Shown here: positions 16,286-25,965 of the stretch, piece after piece
How the letters are laid out: every line of letters begins with the position of its first letter
Position numbering within the stretch: the first letter of the stretch is position 1
Translations under genes and position numbers: made by a program
The notes under the pieces: model-generated
What the model was told of the DNA's origin: nothing
What the model saw: only the letters and a program-made list of their open reading frames with translations
The model's database searches: none
Assembly (NCBI GenBank): GCA_019429465.1
Contig: JAHYIV010000009.1
Coordinates: forward strand, 1 to 64,000
DNA from: Desulfoarculaceae bacterium
GTDB lineage: Bacteria; Desulfobacterota; Desulfobulbia; Desulfobulbales; Desulfocapsaceae
Reading direction: 5' to 3'
Length of the DNA: 64,000 nucleotides

Positions 16286-17971
16286 TCAGTGCCTGCCGGC
16301 CAGCACCTCGGCCACGCTGTAGGCGTGATCGCCGATTTTCTCAAACGAGGTGAGCATGTCAATGAACAACAGGCCACTGGCGACGGAGCAGCATTGTTCA
16401 TTGAGCCGGGAAATGTGGCTGTCGCGCATGCGGCGGCGCATTTCATCGATGCTGCTTTCCAGTCTCTCGGCAGTAACCATGATTTCCGGTGATGGATGTT
16501 TCAGATTGTCGGCAATAAGCCGCATGAACTGGCGAGTGGTGTTGCCGATTTCCAGCAGCTGTTTTGTCGCTTCCTCGGATTGTTCAATGCTCTGATCGTA
16601 GCGCCGGGCCAGCAGTCTCTGCAAGGACTCACAGCGATCACCGATGCGCTCAATATAGTGGGTGGCGCTGATCATGCCGGTGATTTCACGGGCCTCGCTG
16701 CCTGACGTTTCGCCCTGGGTGATGATCACCAGATACTGGATAATCTCTTTTTCAAGATAATCGACCTTGCTTTCCGATTGACTGATGGACTCAGCCACGA
16801 GCCCCATTTTGGTAACGGGTGATTCGATCAGCTGAATCACCTTGTCGAGCATGGAGTTGACCTCGTTGGTCATGTTGCCCACTTCCATGCGGACGGCGTG
16901 CAGCGCCATGGGCGGTGAATTGATCACATGGGGATCCAGGTATTGAAGAATTGGGCGCTGCCTCAGGGTTTCAGAGGGGATGATCTTGCAGGCAACCCAG
17001 GCGATCTGTTTGACAAAGGGCAGGAAGAGCGCGGTGTTGATGACGTTGAACAGGGTGTGGAACATGGCGATGTGGGCGGCCAGGGCTGCCATGGAAATCG
17101 CCGAGCTGGAGGACGAATCCATCATTGCTCCCGGAACAATAGTATCGACAAGTTGCAGATAAGGATTAAACAGGATGATGGCCCAGATCACGCCGAGCAG
17201 GTTGAAAAAGGAGTGAGAAACAGCCGTCTGCTTGGCTTCGCGGGAGGCCCCGAGAGCGGCAAGGTTGGCTGTGAAGGTGGTGCCGATGTTCTCGCCGAGG
17301 ATCAGCGCACAGGCCGAAGGCACATCAATGATGCCTTGCGCGGCCAGGGTCATGGTGATGGTCATGGTGGCCGAAGAGGATTGAATAATCATGGTGATGA
17401 GCGCGCCCACGGCCACTGTCCACAGCAGGTGCGGCAAGGTGGCAGCGTCCGCGGATTGGACAAAGGCGAGGATAACTGCCGAATCCTTGATATTCCCCAC
17501 GGATTCCTTCATGAAGTCGAGCCCGAGAAAGAGTATGCCGAAGCCGAGCAGCACCTCGCCCCAGTCCACCAGTTTGCGCAGGCCAAGCAATCTGGGGACA
17601 ATTCCCAAAAAAATGGCGGGAAAAGAGAGCAGGATTATCTTGAATTTGAAGCCGAAGAGTGCCACAATCCAGCCGGTCAAGGTGGTGCCGATGTTGGCGC
17701 CCATGACCACACCGACGGCCTGGGTCAGGGTCAGCAGCCCAGCGCTGACAAAACTGATAAGCATCACCGTGGTGGCACTCGAGGACTGAACCATGGTGGT
17801 GATCAGCATGCCGGTGCAGACACCGGAAAAACGGTTTCCCGTCATTTTGGACAGAATGGTTCGCATGGTTGGTCCCGCCACTTTCTGCAGACCATCGCTC
17901 ATGGTTTTCATGCCGAACAAAAACAGTGCCAGGCCGCCCAGTAAGGTGATTATTATATTTACTACAGTCAT
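16286..17971 (-). CDS. Na/Pi cotransporter family protein (NptA type) with PhoU-like tail
   Basis: The 561-residue protein has two Na_Pi_cotrans repeats containing QSSSATTVMLISF (near 63) and QSSSATMTITM (near 197), the paired QSSS motifs that form the sodium and phosphate sites. From about residue 340 to the end comes a PhoU-like helical domain. It would import phosphate with sodium through the inner membrane. AAGGAG stands eight bases before the ATG at 17971. The pst-phoU operon lies 2 kb away, so the window holds both a low- and a high-affinity phosphate route. Confidence 0.93.
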   Translation of the reverse strand: MTVVNIIITLLGGLALFLFGMKTMSDGLQKVAGPTMRTILSKMTGNRFSGVCTGMLITTMVQSSSATTVMLISFVSAGLLTLTQAVGVVMGANIGTTLTGWIVALFGFKFKIILLSFPAIFLGIVPRLLGLRKLVDWGEVLLGFGILFLGLDFMKESVGNIKDSAVILAFVQSADAATLPHLLWTVAVGALITMIIQSSSATMTITMTLAAQGIIDVPSACALILGENIGTTFTANLAALGASREAKQTAVSHSFFNLLGVIWAIILFNPYLQLVDTIVPGAMMDSSSSSAISMAALAAHIAMFHTLFNVINTALFLPFVKQIAWVACKIIPSETLRQRPILQYLDPHVINSPPMALHAVRMEVGNMTNEVNSMLDKVIQLIESPVTKMGLVAESISQSESKVDYLEKEIIQYLVIITQGETSGSEAREITGMISATHYIERIGDRCESLQRLLARRYDQSIEQSEEATKQLLEIGNTTRQFMRLIADNLKHPSPEIMVTAERLESSIDEMRRRMRDSHISRLNEQCCSVASGLLFIDMLTSFEKIGDHAYSVAEVLAGRH

Positions 17972-18359
17972 AGAAGTGCTCCTTGTTTATGTGACGGGAC
18001 CGCTTCTCAGCGGCGCGATCTCTCGAGAATAGAACTTTTGCCATATCTTTGTGACGATTGCAATAATTCTGTAACAAAGGCGGTGTCGTGGAGCTCTCTG
18101 TAAAAAGTGGCTGCTGCAGGCCCTGTCAAGGTTGCCGACGATTTCTGTCCGGTGTTTTTTCGCTTCTTGCAAGATTTTCTGCCGAGATAGGTAGGGCTCT
18201 GTTTGTTCTTTTCTGTATCCGATGATAGTATCTGAGGAGTGACAGGGCTTCTTCATCTGTCTGTGGGGCAATTGATATGAGGCCATCTTTGATTGCTGTA
18301 ACCAGGTGAACAGAAGGACAAAACCTATTTGCTGATATCCCCCTTAAGGAGCAGGACGT
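17972..18359. other. Divergent intergenic region
   Basis: These 388 bases lie between the divergent phosphate symporter and corA genes. I see no gene, no clear hairpin and no strong promoter motif; both flanking genes have good ribosome binding sites at its edges. Confidence 0.5.
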
Positions 18360-19424
18360 ATGGCACGATTTCTGAAAAAGAACAAGGCAAGTCTGCATCG
18401 GCCGCCGGGCTCCGTGATCTTTGTCGGCAGTCGGAAGGTGGATCAGGCCCGGGTCACGGTCATGGATTATGATCAGGGCAATCTGCGGGAGATTGATCTG
18501 AAAAAGGTGGCGGAGGGTGAACGGTTCAAGAAGACAGAGACTGTCACCTGGATCAATGTGGACGGGGTGCATGACACGGAGCTGATCACGGAGCTCGGCA
18601 GGAGCTTTGAGCTCCATAATCTGATTCTTGAGGATATTGTCCATACCGGCCAACGGCCCAAGATGGAGGAGTATGATGACTGTCTCTTCCTGGTGGTCAA
18701 GATGCTGCATTTTGACCAGGAACGGGAGGAGGTTGTGGGCGAACAGTTGAGCATGGTGCTGGGCCGGACCTTTCTTCTCACCTTTCAGGAACAGCCGGGT
18801 GATACCTTTGAGCCGGTGCGGGAAAGAATCCGCCGGCAGAAGGGACGGGTCAGGGGGGCAGGGATTGATTATCTCGCCTATGCCCTGCTCGACACCGTTG
18901 TTGACAATTATATCTTTATCATCGAACGCTTGGGGGAGAAGGTGGAGGATCTTGAGGAAGAGGTCCTGTTTGCTCCCAGGCAGGCAGTGCTGGAAAAGAT
19001 CACCCGCTATAAAAGGGAGATGAACTATATCCGCAAGGCGGTCAGGCCCTTCAGGGAGCTGGTCCTGCAGTTGAACTCTCTGGATTCGGATCTGATAAGC
19101 GACAAGACCGCTCCATTTCTCAGGGATATGCAGGGGCTGGCCCTGCAGTCGGTCGAGATTATTGATACCTATCGCGAAATGCTTTTTGACCAGCTGAATA
19201 TCTATAATACCGGGGTGAGCATAAGGTTAAATGAAATCATGAAGGTGTTGACCATCTTTGCCGCCATCTTCATTCCCTTGACCTTTATTGCCGGGGTGTA
19301 TGGGACCAATTTTGAATATTTTCCCGAGTTGCATTATAAATACAGTTACTTTATCTTCTGGGCGGTTCTGCTCCTGGTGGCGGGTGTGATGATCAGATTT
19401 TTTCGGAGGCGAGGCTGGCTTTAG
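18360..19424 (+). CDS. corA: Magnesium/cobalt transporter CorA
   Basis: The 354-residue protein has the long cytoplasmic alpha/beta and helical N-terminal domain and two C-terminal membrane helices (LTIFAAIFIPLTFIAGVYG and FIFWAVLLLVAGVMI). CorA pentamers carry Mg2+ or Co2+ inward. The signature loop normally reads YGMNF; here it is YGTNFEYFPEL, with Thr in place of the Met of the Gly-Met-Asn filter. The rest of the loop matches well. AAGGAG precedes the ATG. No partner gene is apparent. Confidence 0.93.
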   Translation: MARFLKKNKASLHRPPGSVIFVGSRKVDQARVTVMDYDQGNLREIDLKKVAEGERFKKTETVTWINVDGVHDTELITELGRSFELHNLILEDIVHTGQRPKMEEYDDCLFLVVKMLHFDQEREEVVGEQLSMVLGRTFLLTFQEQPGDTFEPVRERIRRQKGRVRGAGIDYLAYALLDTVVDNYIFIIERLGEKVEDLEEEVLFAPRQAVLEKITRYKREMNYIRKAVRPFRELVLQLNSLDSDLISDKTAPFLRDMQGLALQSVEIIDTYREMLFDQLNIYNTGVSIRLNEIMKVLTIFAAIFIPLTFIAGVYGTNFEYFPELHYKYSYFIFWAVLLLVAGVMIRFFRRRGWL

Positions 19425-19479
19425 GCTGTTGTGGCTGATGAACGGTATTGGTGCGACCAGGAAAATGGCTTCAAAAAAG

Positions 19480-19633
19480 GTAACTATCCAGCAGCACCTC
19501 ATCTGCTTCGTCATCGGCCTGCTTATGTACGAACCAGTACACTTCGCAGGCCTCTTTCTCGCATATGAGGCGCTGCTGAATAGTTACGTGACATGTGTTT
19601 TGGCATTTTTCCGGCATTAAGCTGGATAGTTAC
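19480..19633 (+). repeat. 154-bp GTAACTATCCAG-ended repeat, copy 1
   Basis: The element begins GTAACTATCCAGC and ends GCTGGATAGTTAC. A copy of the same length lies in the opposite orientation at 58174-58327 and differs at only about a dozen positions. An internal GAATAGTTACGTGACATG repeats the end motif. It has the size and ends of a non-coding miniature transposable element. Confidence 0.85.
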
Positions 19634-19667
19634 CAAAAAAGAAACAAATCGGGGAAAAGGGTTGACA

Positions 19668-19697
19668 TTGACAGGGCTGACAGGTGTTGAGTATAGT
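19668..19697 (+). promoter_or_regulatory. Sigma-70-like promoter for the pst operon
   Basis: TTGACA (19668-19673) and TATAGT (19692-19697) are separated by 18 bases, an almost ideal sigma-70 arrangement, 136 bases before pstS. TGACA recurs three times at and just after the -35 hexamer and could form a PhoB-type site, but the spacing is not the standard 11-base repeat. Confidence 0.6.
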
Positions 19698-19832
19698 GTC
19701 TTGTCTGTTTTGTTAAGATGGTGTCCGGAAGAGCTGAAATAGTTACAGCTGGTGATCATTTGCCGGCTGGTTGCAGGCGTTAACGAGGTCAGCATTGTCA
19801 AGTGAATAGATCACCAATGAAGGGAGCTGATT

Positions 19833-20714
19833 ATGATAATGAAGAAAATAGTGCCATGGCTTGCTGTGTTTCTTCTGCTGCTTCTGCAGACGTCCTGTGA
19901 CTCCGGTGACAAGGACACATCGAAGCCACGGTCCGGTACCCGGAAAATGATCAGCGTCAAGGGCTCTGATACTATGGTCCACTTGACCAGCTCCTGGGCT
20001 GAGCAGTTCATGTCCCGGTATCCTGACGCCCAGGTCTCGGTGACAGGCGGTGGCTCAGGTACGGGGATTGCCGGTCTGCTCAATGGAACGACGGATATCT
20101 GCGCCTCTTCCCGTGAGCTCCAGGACAAGGAAAGATCTCTGGCTGTTCAGAAAAAGATTGATCTGGTGGAACATGCCGTGGCCCGTGACGGTTTGGCGAT
20201 TATTGTTCATCCATCCAACCCGGTGACTGAGCTGTCCATGAACCAGATTCGCAAGATTTTTACCGGCGAATATGCCAACTGGCAGGATCTAGGCGGCCCG
20301 GATCTGCCTGTTATCGTGCTGTCCAGAGAGTCAAGTTCCGGCACCTTTGTCTTTTTTCAGGAGCATGTACTCAACAAGGCCGATTATACGCCCAAGGCCA
20401 GGTTGCTGGCAGGAACCTCGGCCCTGGTCCAGTCAGTGACCGCGGATCGTGGGGCCATTACCTATGTTGGTCTCGCCTTTGCCCTGGAGGCGAAGGATTC
20501 AGTCAAGGTGCTGCCGGTTAAATCAGCCGATGACGCGCCGGCTGTTCTTCCCAGTGATGAGACAGTGCGCGCAGGTTTGTACCCGGTGGCCCGGCCTCTG
20601 TATCTCTACACGGATGGCAGTTCCTCTCCGGAGGTGAAGGCCTTTGTTGACTTCTGTCTCAGTGAAGCTGGCCAGAAGATTGTGCAGGAAACAGGCTACG
20701 TGTCGGTGAGGTAA
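19833..20714 (+). CDS. pstS: Phosphate ABC transporter substrate-binding lipoprotein PstS
   Basis: The 293-residue protein starts with a lipoprotein signal (VFLLLLLQTSC, lipobox Cys near residue 22). The phosphate-binding fold follows, with KGSDTMVHLTSSW, TGGGSGTGIAGLLNGTTDI and SRESSSGTFVFFQEHVL, whose Ser, Thr and Arg side chains hold phosphate. It is shorter than classical PstS, as in the PstS-like 2 group. AGGGAG precedes the start. It is the first gene of pstSCAB-phoU, behind a strong promoter. Confidence 0.94.
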   Translation: MIMKKIVPWLAVFLLLLLQTSCDSGDKDTSKPRSGTRKMISVKGSDTMVHLTSSWAEQFMSRYPDAQVSVTGGGSGTGIAGLLNGTTDICASSRELQDKERSLAVQKKIDLVEHAVARDGLAIIVHPSNPVTELSMNQIRKIFTGEYANWQDLGGPDLPVIVLSRESSSGTFVFFQEHVLNKADYTPKARLLAGTSALVQSVTADRGAITYVGLAFALEAKDSVKVLPVKSADDAPAVLPSDETVRAGLYPVARPLYLYTDGSSSPEVKAFVDFCLSEAGQKIVQETGYVSVR

Positions 20715-20719
20715 TAAGC

Positions 20720-21586
20720 ATGTGGAAAGATAAGGCCATGCGGCTTTTGATGGTGAGCGCGGCCTCAACCAGTGTTTTTCTGGTTGTGCTCATCTTTTTC
20801 TTTCTGGCGAAGGAATCGGCCCCTTTTGTTCTGAAACCGGGACTCAGTGCCTTGTTTGACACCCAGTGGATTCCTGTTTCCTTTGTCCGGGAGCGTTATG
20901 GGATTCTGCCGCTGGTGACCGGATCGGCCTTGGTAACCGGTTTGTCCATGCTCTTTACCATTCCCTTGTCAGTGCTGGGCGCCATCTATATTGCCGAGAT
21001 TGCCAGTCCTGTTGAGCGGGAGTTTCTCAAACCCTTTATCGAGCTGCTGGCCAGTATCCCTTCGGTGGTTCTTGGCTTTTTCGGTTTGATGGTTCTGGCG
21101 CCGCTGATCAAAAGTCTCTTTGGTCTCGGTACGGGGCTGACCGCCCTGACCGGCGCCTTTCTTCTGACCCTGATGGCCATCCCAACGGTGATCACCTTGT
21201 CCGAAGACGCCATCATGAGTGTGCCGCGGGCCTATAAAGATGCCTCTCAGGCCTTGGGTGCCAGCGATCTGCAGACTATTTTTCAGGTGATTATTCCGGC
21301 GGCGCTTCCCGGGATTATAGCCGCGATCATGCTGGGGACAGGGCGGGTGATCGGTGAGACCATGGCCGTGCTTATGGTAACAGGTAATTCGGCGCTGATG
21401 ACCTGGTCGCCGCTGGCCCCGGTACGGACCATGACCGCGACCATTGCCGCGGAAATGGGCGAGGTCTCCTTCGGCAGCATCCATTATCAGTCCCTGTTCT
21501 GGATTGGCCTGGTGTTGCTGGCGGTGACCTTTGTCCTCAATATCATTGCCCAGCGGGTTCTGGTTCGATACGGGATGATGAAATGA
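20720..21586 (+). CDS. pstC: Phosphate ABC transporter permease PstC
   Basis: The 288-residue inner-membrane protein has six predicted membrane helices and the cytoplasmic coupling motif SVPRAYKDASQALGASDLQTI, typical of binding-protein-dependent permeases (EAA loop). It forms the phosphate channel with PstA. It starts five bases after pstS and overlaps pstA by four bases (ATGA), so the two permeases are probably made by translational coupling. Confidence 0.94.
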   Translation: MWKDKAMRLLMVSAASTSVFLVVLIFFFLAKESAPFVLKPGLSALFDTQWIPVSFVRERYGILPLVTGSALVTGLSMLFTIPLSVLGAIYIAEIASPVEREFLKPFIELLASIPSVVLGFFGLMVLAPLIKSLFGLGTGLTALTGAFLLTLMAIPTVITLSEDAIMSVPRAYKDASQALGASDLQTIFQVIIPAALPGIIAAIMLGTGRVIGETMAVLMVTGNSALMTWSPLAPVRTMTATIAAEMGEVSFGSIHYQSLFWIGLVLLAVTFVLNIIAQRVLVRYGMMK

Positions 21587-22431
21587 ACACACGGAAGGAG
21601 CAGATCATTTACTGGCTGATCAGGATGGTCATGTACTCCATTGTCCTGGTGATTGGCTATATCCTTTTTGATATCGTCTGGAACGGGGTGCCGGCCCTGA
21701 GCTGGGAATTTATTTCGGAGTATCCCCGGAAGGGCGGCGCCGAGGGTGGAATCCTGCCGGCTATCGTCGGGACCCTGGCGCTTCTCGTCGGCACCATTGC
21801 CGTTTCCCTGCCCCTGGGCATCTGCAGCGCCATTTATCTCTCTGAGTATGCGGAACAGACCCGTTTCACCACCATGATCCGCCTGGCTATTATCACCCTG
21901 GCCGGGGTACCCTCCATTGTCTACGGTCTTTTCGGTCTGGGACTCTTTGTTCTCCTGCTCAATTTCGGCACCTCCATCCTGGCCGGTTGCCTGACGCTCG
22001 CCTGCATGGTCCTGCCCACCATTATTGTCTCCAGTGAAGAGGCCTTGCGGGCCGTGCCGCGGGGCTACAGGGATGCCAGTCTGGCGCTCGGTGCCACCAA
22101 ATGGGAGACCATCCGCACCAACGTCCTGCCTTATTCCCTCTCCGGCATCATCACCGGCTCGATCCTGGGAATCGGCCGGGCCGCTGGTGAGACCGCACCC
22201 ATCCTGTTGACCGTGGCCGCCTTTTATCTGCCAAGGCTGCCCAACTCAATCTTTGATCAGGTTATGGCCCTGCCATACCATTTGTATATCCTGGCTACTC
22301 AGCATCCGGAAGCCGACAAGGTCCTGCCCCTGCAGTATGCAACAGCCCTTGTTCTCCTGCTTCTGGTTCTCGGACTCAGTCTGGGGGCCATCTTTATTCG
22401 CATTCATTTCAGGAAAAAATATCGATGGTAG
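21583..22431 (+). CDS. pstA: Phosphate ABC transporter permease PstA
   Basis: The 282-residue protein has six membrane helices and the EAA-type loop [35 protein letters not shown] is the usual PstA segment before it. It pairs with PstC in the inner membrane. It overlaps pstC by four bases and pstB by seven. Confidence 0.94.
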   Translation: MNTRKEQIIYWLIRMVMYSIVLVIGYILFDIVWNGVPALSWEFISEYPRKGGAEGGILPAIVGTLALLVGTIAVSLPLGICSAIYLSEYAEQTRFTTMIRLAIITLAGVPSIVYGLFGLGLFVLLLNFGTSILAGCLTLACMVLPTIIVSSEEALRAVPRGYRDASLALGATKWETIRTNVLPYSLSGIITGSILGIGRAAGETAPILLTVAAFYLPRLPNSIFDQVMALPYHLYILATQHPEADKVLPLQYATALVLLLLVLGLSLGAIFIRIHFRKKYRW

Positions 22432-23210
22432 AGACTTCTCTTTTCCCCGCAGATACCGACCATGTGATCACCACCCGACAGGTGAATTTTTTTTATGGGG
22501 AAACCCAGGCCCTGTTTGATATCACTATGGATATCCCCGGCCGCCGGGTCACCGCCTTTATCGGGCCTTCCGGCTGTGGTAAGTCAACCTTTCTGCGCAT
22601 ATTCAACCGGATGAATGATACTATCACCGGGACCAGGATGGAAGGAGAGGTTCGGATCAACGGTGAGGATATCTATCATAATAGTAGTAATGTCGTGAAC
22701 CTGCGCAGGAAGGTGGGGATGGTCTTTCAGAAGTCAAACCCCTTTCCCAAATCCATCTTTGACAACGTGGCCTATGGCCCCCGTATCCATGGCACCCATG
22801 ACCGGCAGCAGCTGGCCGAGATTGTGGAACAGAGCCTGATCCGCTCCGCCCTCTGGGATGAGGTGAAGGATCGGCTGGAGACCAATGCCCTGGGGCTGTC
22901 GGGCGGCCAGCAGCAGCGTCTCTGTATCGCCAGGGCACTGGCCGTAGGGCCTGATATCCTGCTCATGGATGAACCGGCCTCTGCCCTTGATCCGAAGTCA
23001 ACCATTCGTATCGAAGATCTGATCGGCGAATTGAGAAACGACTATACGATTGTCATCGTAACCCATAATATGCAGCAGGCCGCCCGGATTTCAGACTATA
23101 CCGCCTTTTTTTATGAAGGGAGCCTGGTGGAATTTAATGCCACCAAGAAGATATTTACCAAGCCTCGGGAAAAACAGACGGAAGATTATATTACCGGTCG
23201 TTTCGGATAA
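22425..23210 (+). CDS. pstB: Phosphate ABC transporter ATP-binding protein PstB
   Basis: The 261-residue ATPase shows the Walker A motif GPSGCGKST, the Q-loop segment [12 protein letters not shown] typical of PstB, the signature LSGGQQQR and the Walker B motif [12 protein letters not shown]. It powers phosphate import through PstCA. It overlaps pstA by seven bases and is followed, 29 bases on, by phoU. Confidence 0.96.
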   Translation: MVETSLFPADTDHVITTRQVNFFYGETQALFDITMDIPGRRVTAFIGPSGCGKSTFLRIFNRMNDTITGTRMEGEVRINGEDIYHNSSNVVNLRRKVGMVFQKSNPFPKSIFDNVAYGPRIHGTHDRQQLAEIVEQSLIRSALWDEVKDRLETNALGLSGGQQQRLCIARALAVGPDILLMDEPASALDPKSTIRIEDLIGELRNDYTIVIVTHNMQQAARISDYTAFFYEGSLVEFNATKKIFTKPREKQTEDYITGRFG

Positions 23211-23239
23211 TTCTCGGACACAAGAGGGAGACGCAGGTC

Positions 23240-23908
23240 ATGTCACAGCATTTACAGAAAGAAATCGACGCGCTCAAGGAAAAGATCATCTTCATGGGCA
23301 CCGAGGTGGAAGATCGGGTCTACCGGGCCACGGTTTCACTCATCAACCGCAATGGGCAGATGGCACAGGCCGTGCTCACCGGCGATCATGAAATTGATGA
23401 TCTGGAGGTAGTTATTGAAGAGGATTGCTTGAAGATCCTGGCTCTGCATCAGCCGGTGGCCTCCGATCTCCGTTTTATCATTGCCGTCCTGAAGATCAAC
23501 AGCGATCTGGAACGGGTGGGGGATCTGGCCGTTGGCATTGCTGAGCGCAGCATCTATCTTATAGAGCGTCCGGGAGTAACGATCGCTTTTGATATGGCAG
23601 CCATGATGCGTACCGTCGAAAGTATGCTCACCCGCAGTATTGAGGCCCTGGTCAATCTGGATGTGAACAAGGCCTATCGGGTACGTGCCGAAGATGATCG
23701 GGTGGATGCGATGAACCGGGATATGTATGCCATGGTGAAAGAGGAGTTGGTAAAACACCCCGATCAGATCAGCACTTTATTGCATAATCTGTCAATCAGC
23801 CGCCATCTGGAACGGATTGCGGATCATGCCACCAATATAGCCGAAGATGTCATTTACCTGGTCAAGGCCGAGATAATCCGGCATTCACCGGAGGTCTTTG
23901 AGGATTAA
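23240..23908 (+). CDS. phoU: Phosphate signalling protein PhoU
   Basis: The 222-residue protein consists of two PhoU three-helix repeats, with LALHQPVASDLRFIIAVLKI and RVGDLAVGIAE in the first and HLERIADHATNIAEDVIYL at the end of the second. PhoU binds metals through the E/D-x3-D motifs and links Pst transport to the PhoR-PhoB sensor system. GAGGGAGACG stands before ATG 23240. It closes the operon; no phoR or phoB gene follows in this window. Confidence 0.95.
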   Translation: MSQHLQKEIDALKEKIIFMGTEVEDRVYRATVSLINRNGQMAQAVLTGDHEIDDLEVVIEEDCLKILALHQPVASDLRFIIAVLKINSDLERVGDLAVGIAERSIYLIERPGVTIAFDMAAMMRTVESMLTRSIEALVNLDVNKAYRVRAEDDRVDAMNRDMYAMVKEELVKHPDQISTLLHNLSISRHLERIADHATNIAEDVIYLVKAEIIRHSPEVFED

Positions 23909-24130
23909 CCGCATCACGAACTGACTGGAAAGCCCTGCGTTGTGCGGTGTGTGATTCGACGGGATGTGATCCCTTGAAATTTTGCCATAAATTTTCGTAA
24001 CTATCCAGTCCTTGATCCAGAAGGCCAGCCTGGCCGGTACAGAGCAGCCATCTTTTCCGCACCACCCCCTGTTTATTTCCCAGATTAAATTTCCTCTATG
24101 GATTTTTTAACAGAGGTGTCTGGTCGCTGA

Positions 24131-24943
24131 TCAGCCGATTGCCTTGGTGACAATGTCCCGGTCAAAATAGTTTATGGCCATGCCGGCGTCCACCACCAGG
24201 GTCTGGGCGGTGATACCTGATGCCCGTTCGGAGAGCAGAAAGACTGCGGTATTGGCCGCCTCCTGAGTGGTCAGCGCTTTTTTTCTGAGGGTGGCCTGTT
24301 CGGCAAAGAGATAGCTGTCCACATAGCCGGGAATCCCTGCTGAGGCCGAGGTCTTGAGTAGTCCCGGGGCCACCGCATTGAAGCGCACAGTTGAAAAAGC
24401 GGAAAAGCTCTTGGCCAGAAAGCAGAGCGATGAGTCCAGGGCCGCCTTGATCGGCGCCATATAGCCATAGTTTTCTGCTGCCATCCTGGTGGTTGAGATC
24501 GAGATGGTGACCACTGAACCATTGGGGGCCAGCAGTCCCTGAAAATGGTTACAGATGGAAATCAGGGAAAAACAGGAGATGTCCATGGCCTGAAGAAAGT
24601 CCTTTTTCACGGTTCGATGAAACGGCTGTAAGCCCTGCGAGTAATTGGCAAAAGCAAGGGAGTGGACCAGGCCGTGGATCCGGCCGCCGGACTCGGCCTG
24701 AATCTCGGCGGCGATTTCATCGCGGACCCGGACAATATTAGCTTCATCTTCGACGTCGCAGATAAAAACCGGGCAGCCGGGAAAGAGACCTGCCGCTGTC
24801 TCCTGACGGGCCTGGGAACGAACCACATGGATTACCCTTGCCCCTTCTGCTATCAGGGTCTTGCCAATGGCACAGGCGATTGATTTTTTATTGGCCAGTC
24901 CGAACAGGACAAAATATTTATCTTTAATGTTGAGAAAATCCAT
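24131..24943 (-). CDS. fabI: Enoyl-[acyl-carrier-protein] reductase FabI
   Basis: FabI catalyses the last, NAD(P)H-dependent reduction of each fatty acid elongation round. The 270-residue SDR-type protein has the nucleotide loop [14 protein letters not shown] at the start and the FabI-type active site [14 protein letters not shown], with Tyr and Lys in the Y-x-M-x3-K pattern. The C-terminal [12 protein letters not shown] segment is also typical. I use ATG 24943; the frame also offers a TTG two codons earlier. It stands alone, about 18 kb from the ketosynthase cluster, which contains no reductase of its own in this window. Confidence 0.88.
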   Translation of the reverse strand: MDFLNIKDKYFVLFGLANKKSIACAIGKTLIAEGARVIHVVRSQARQETAAGLFPGCPVFICDVEDEANIVRVRDEIAAEIQAESGGRIHGLVHSLAFANYSQGLQPFHRTVKKDFLQAMDISCFSLISICNHFQGLLAPNGSVVTISISTTRMAAENYGYMAPIKAALDSSLCFLAKSFSAFSTVRFNAVAPGLLKTSASAGIPGYVDSYLFAEQATLRKKALTTQEAANTAVFLLSERASGITAQTLVVDAGMAINYFDRDIVTKAIG

Positions 24944-25043
24944 GGTCAACTCATTGCATTTACGGCCTCTTATGCCGAATAGTCAGAAAAGAATAAGACT
25001 GAAAGGCTTTTTTTGAAGTCGTCGCTTACCTGAACGACGGCCA

Positions 25044-25199
25044 AGCCGCTGTAAAAAAATAACATGGCCATCTAAGTGCCCGGAGCGGCATAAGGAGCCG
25101 GTCGCTCCTACGCCGTCCATGGCGATCGCGACACTGGGCCGTCCCTGGCCTGCGTAACGAAATAGATATAAATGGTCATGTTGTTTCGTAACGGCTCCT
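25044..25199 (+). repeat. TAACATGGCC inverted-repeat element, copy 1
   Basis: AGCCGCTGTAAAAAAATAACATGGCC at the left is partly complementary to GGTCATGTTGTTTCGTAACGGCT at the right. A second copy at 42266-42368 shares both ends and the core GTGCCCGGAGCGGCATAAGGAGCCGG. This copy has about 53 extra bases in its right half. The core GCGGCATAAGG also occurs in the hairpin arrays at 27.5 and 38.3 kb. Confidence 0.8.
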
Positions 25200-25235
25200 A
25201 ACCATCAGAATACACTTTTTTATGTCATTGTTTCA

Positions 25236-25949
25236 ATGATTGAATTACCAGCGCACAGTATAGCTCCTATCGGCATCATTCATTCCTGCTATCCGGAGAA
25301 ATTCGGCATCCCCCGTCAGCCTGGTCTGGTCAGGAGCAGCACCGGCCGTCTCGAGTTGTTGCCGCCCTGCAACCGGGAAGAGATGGTCAGGGGGCTCGAT
25401 GCCTTTTCCCATATCTGGATCCATTTTCTCTTCCACGAGGTGGTGGCGGAGGGGTGGCGACCCACTGTCCGCCCACCGTGGCTAGGCGGGCAGAAACGGG
25501 TAGGGGTCTTTGCCAGCCGCAGTCCTCATCGGCCTAATTTTATGGGACTTTCCGTGGTCCGGCTGACCGGGATCAGTAAAGAGGGAAAGGGCTTGTTCCT
25601 AGAGATTGCCGAGCTCGATCTGCTCGATAAAACACCGGTGCTCGATATCAAGCCCTATGTCCCCTACAGTGACTCTGTTACCGGAGCCAGCGCTGGTTTT
25701 ATCCCCCCGCCTGAGTCTGTTGAACGGCATATTCTCTTTAGCGAGGGGGCGGCGGACTTTTGCGCCACCTATGAACTGCGTACCGGCCGCAGGCTCAAGG
25801 CATTGATTGCCGAGACCCTGGGACAGGATCCACGGCCGGCGAGCCAGCGCCGGCAGACGAGGGAGTATGGGATGTTGCTCTGGGAGCTGAACGTCCGCTG
25901 GCAGGCCCGGGGGGAGAGCTTTCAGGTACTGTCGATTAGCGAAGAGTAA
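25236..25949 (+). CDS. trmO: tRNA (N6-threonylcarbamoyladenosine-N6)-methyltransferase TrmO
   Basis: TrmO methylates t6A at position 37 of certain tRNAs with SAM. The 237-residue protein begins with the TsaA-fold strand IAPIGIIHSCYPEKFGIPRQ and has the hallmark segment VGVFASRSPHRPNFMGLSVV, where the family usually has HRPNPIGLS. The C-terminal part (TYELRTGRRLKALIAETLGQ) matches the family domain. The start at 25236 has no clear ribosome site. It faces lptC tail to tail. Confidence 0.9.
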   Translation: MIELPAHSIAPIGIIHSCYPEKFGIPRQPGLVRSSTGRLELLPPCNREEMVRGLDAFSHIWIHFLFHEVVAEGWRPTVRPPWLGGQKRVGVFASRSPHRPNFMGLSVVRLTGISKEGKGLFLEIAELDLLDKTPVLDIKPYVPYSDSVTGASAGFIPPPESVERHILFSEGAADFCATYELRTGRRLKALIAETLGQDPRPASQRRQTREYGMLLWELNVRWQARGESFQVLSISEE

Positions 25950-25965
25950 ACAGGGAGTTCGGGGG

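Noticed and set aside
19660-19690. Pho box in front of pstS
   Set aside because: TGACA is repeated, but at 6- and 9-base steps instead of the 11-base spacing of PhoB sites; kept only as a remark in the promoter entry.
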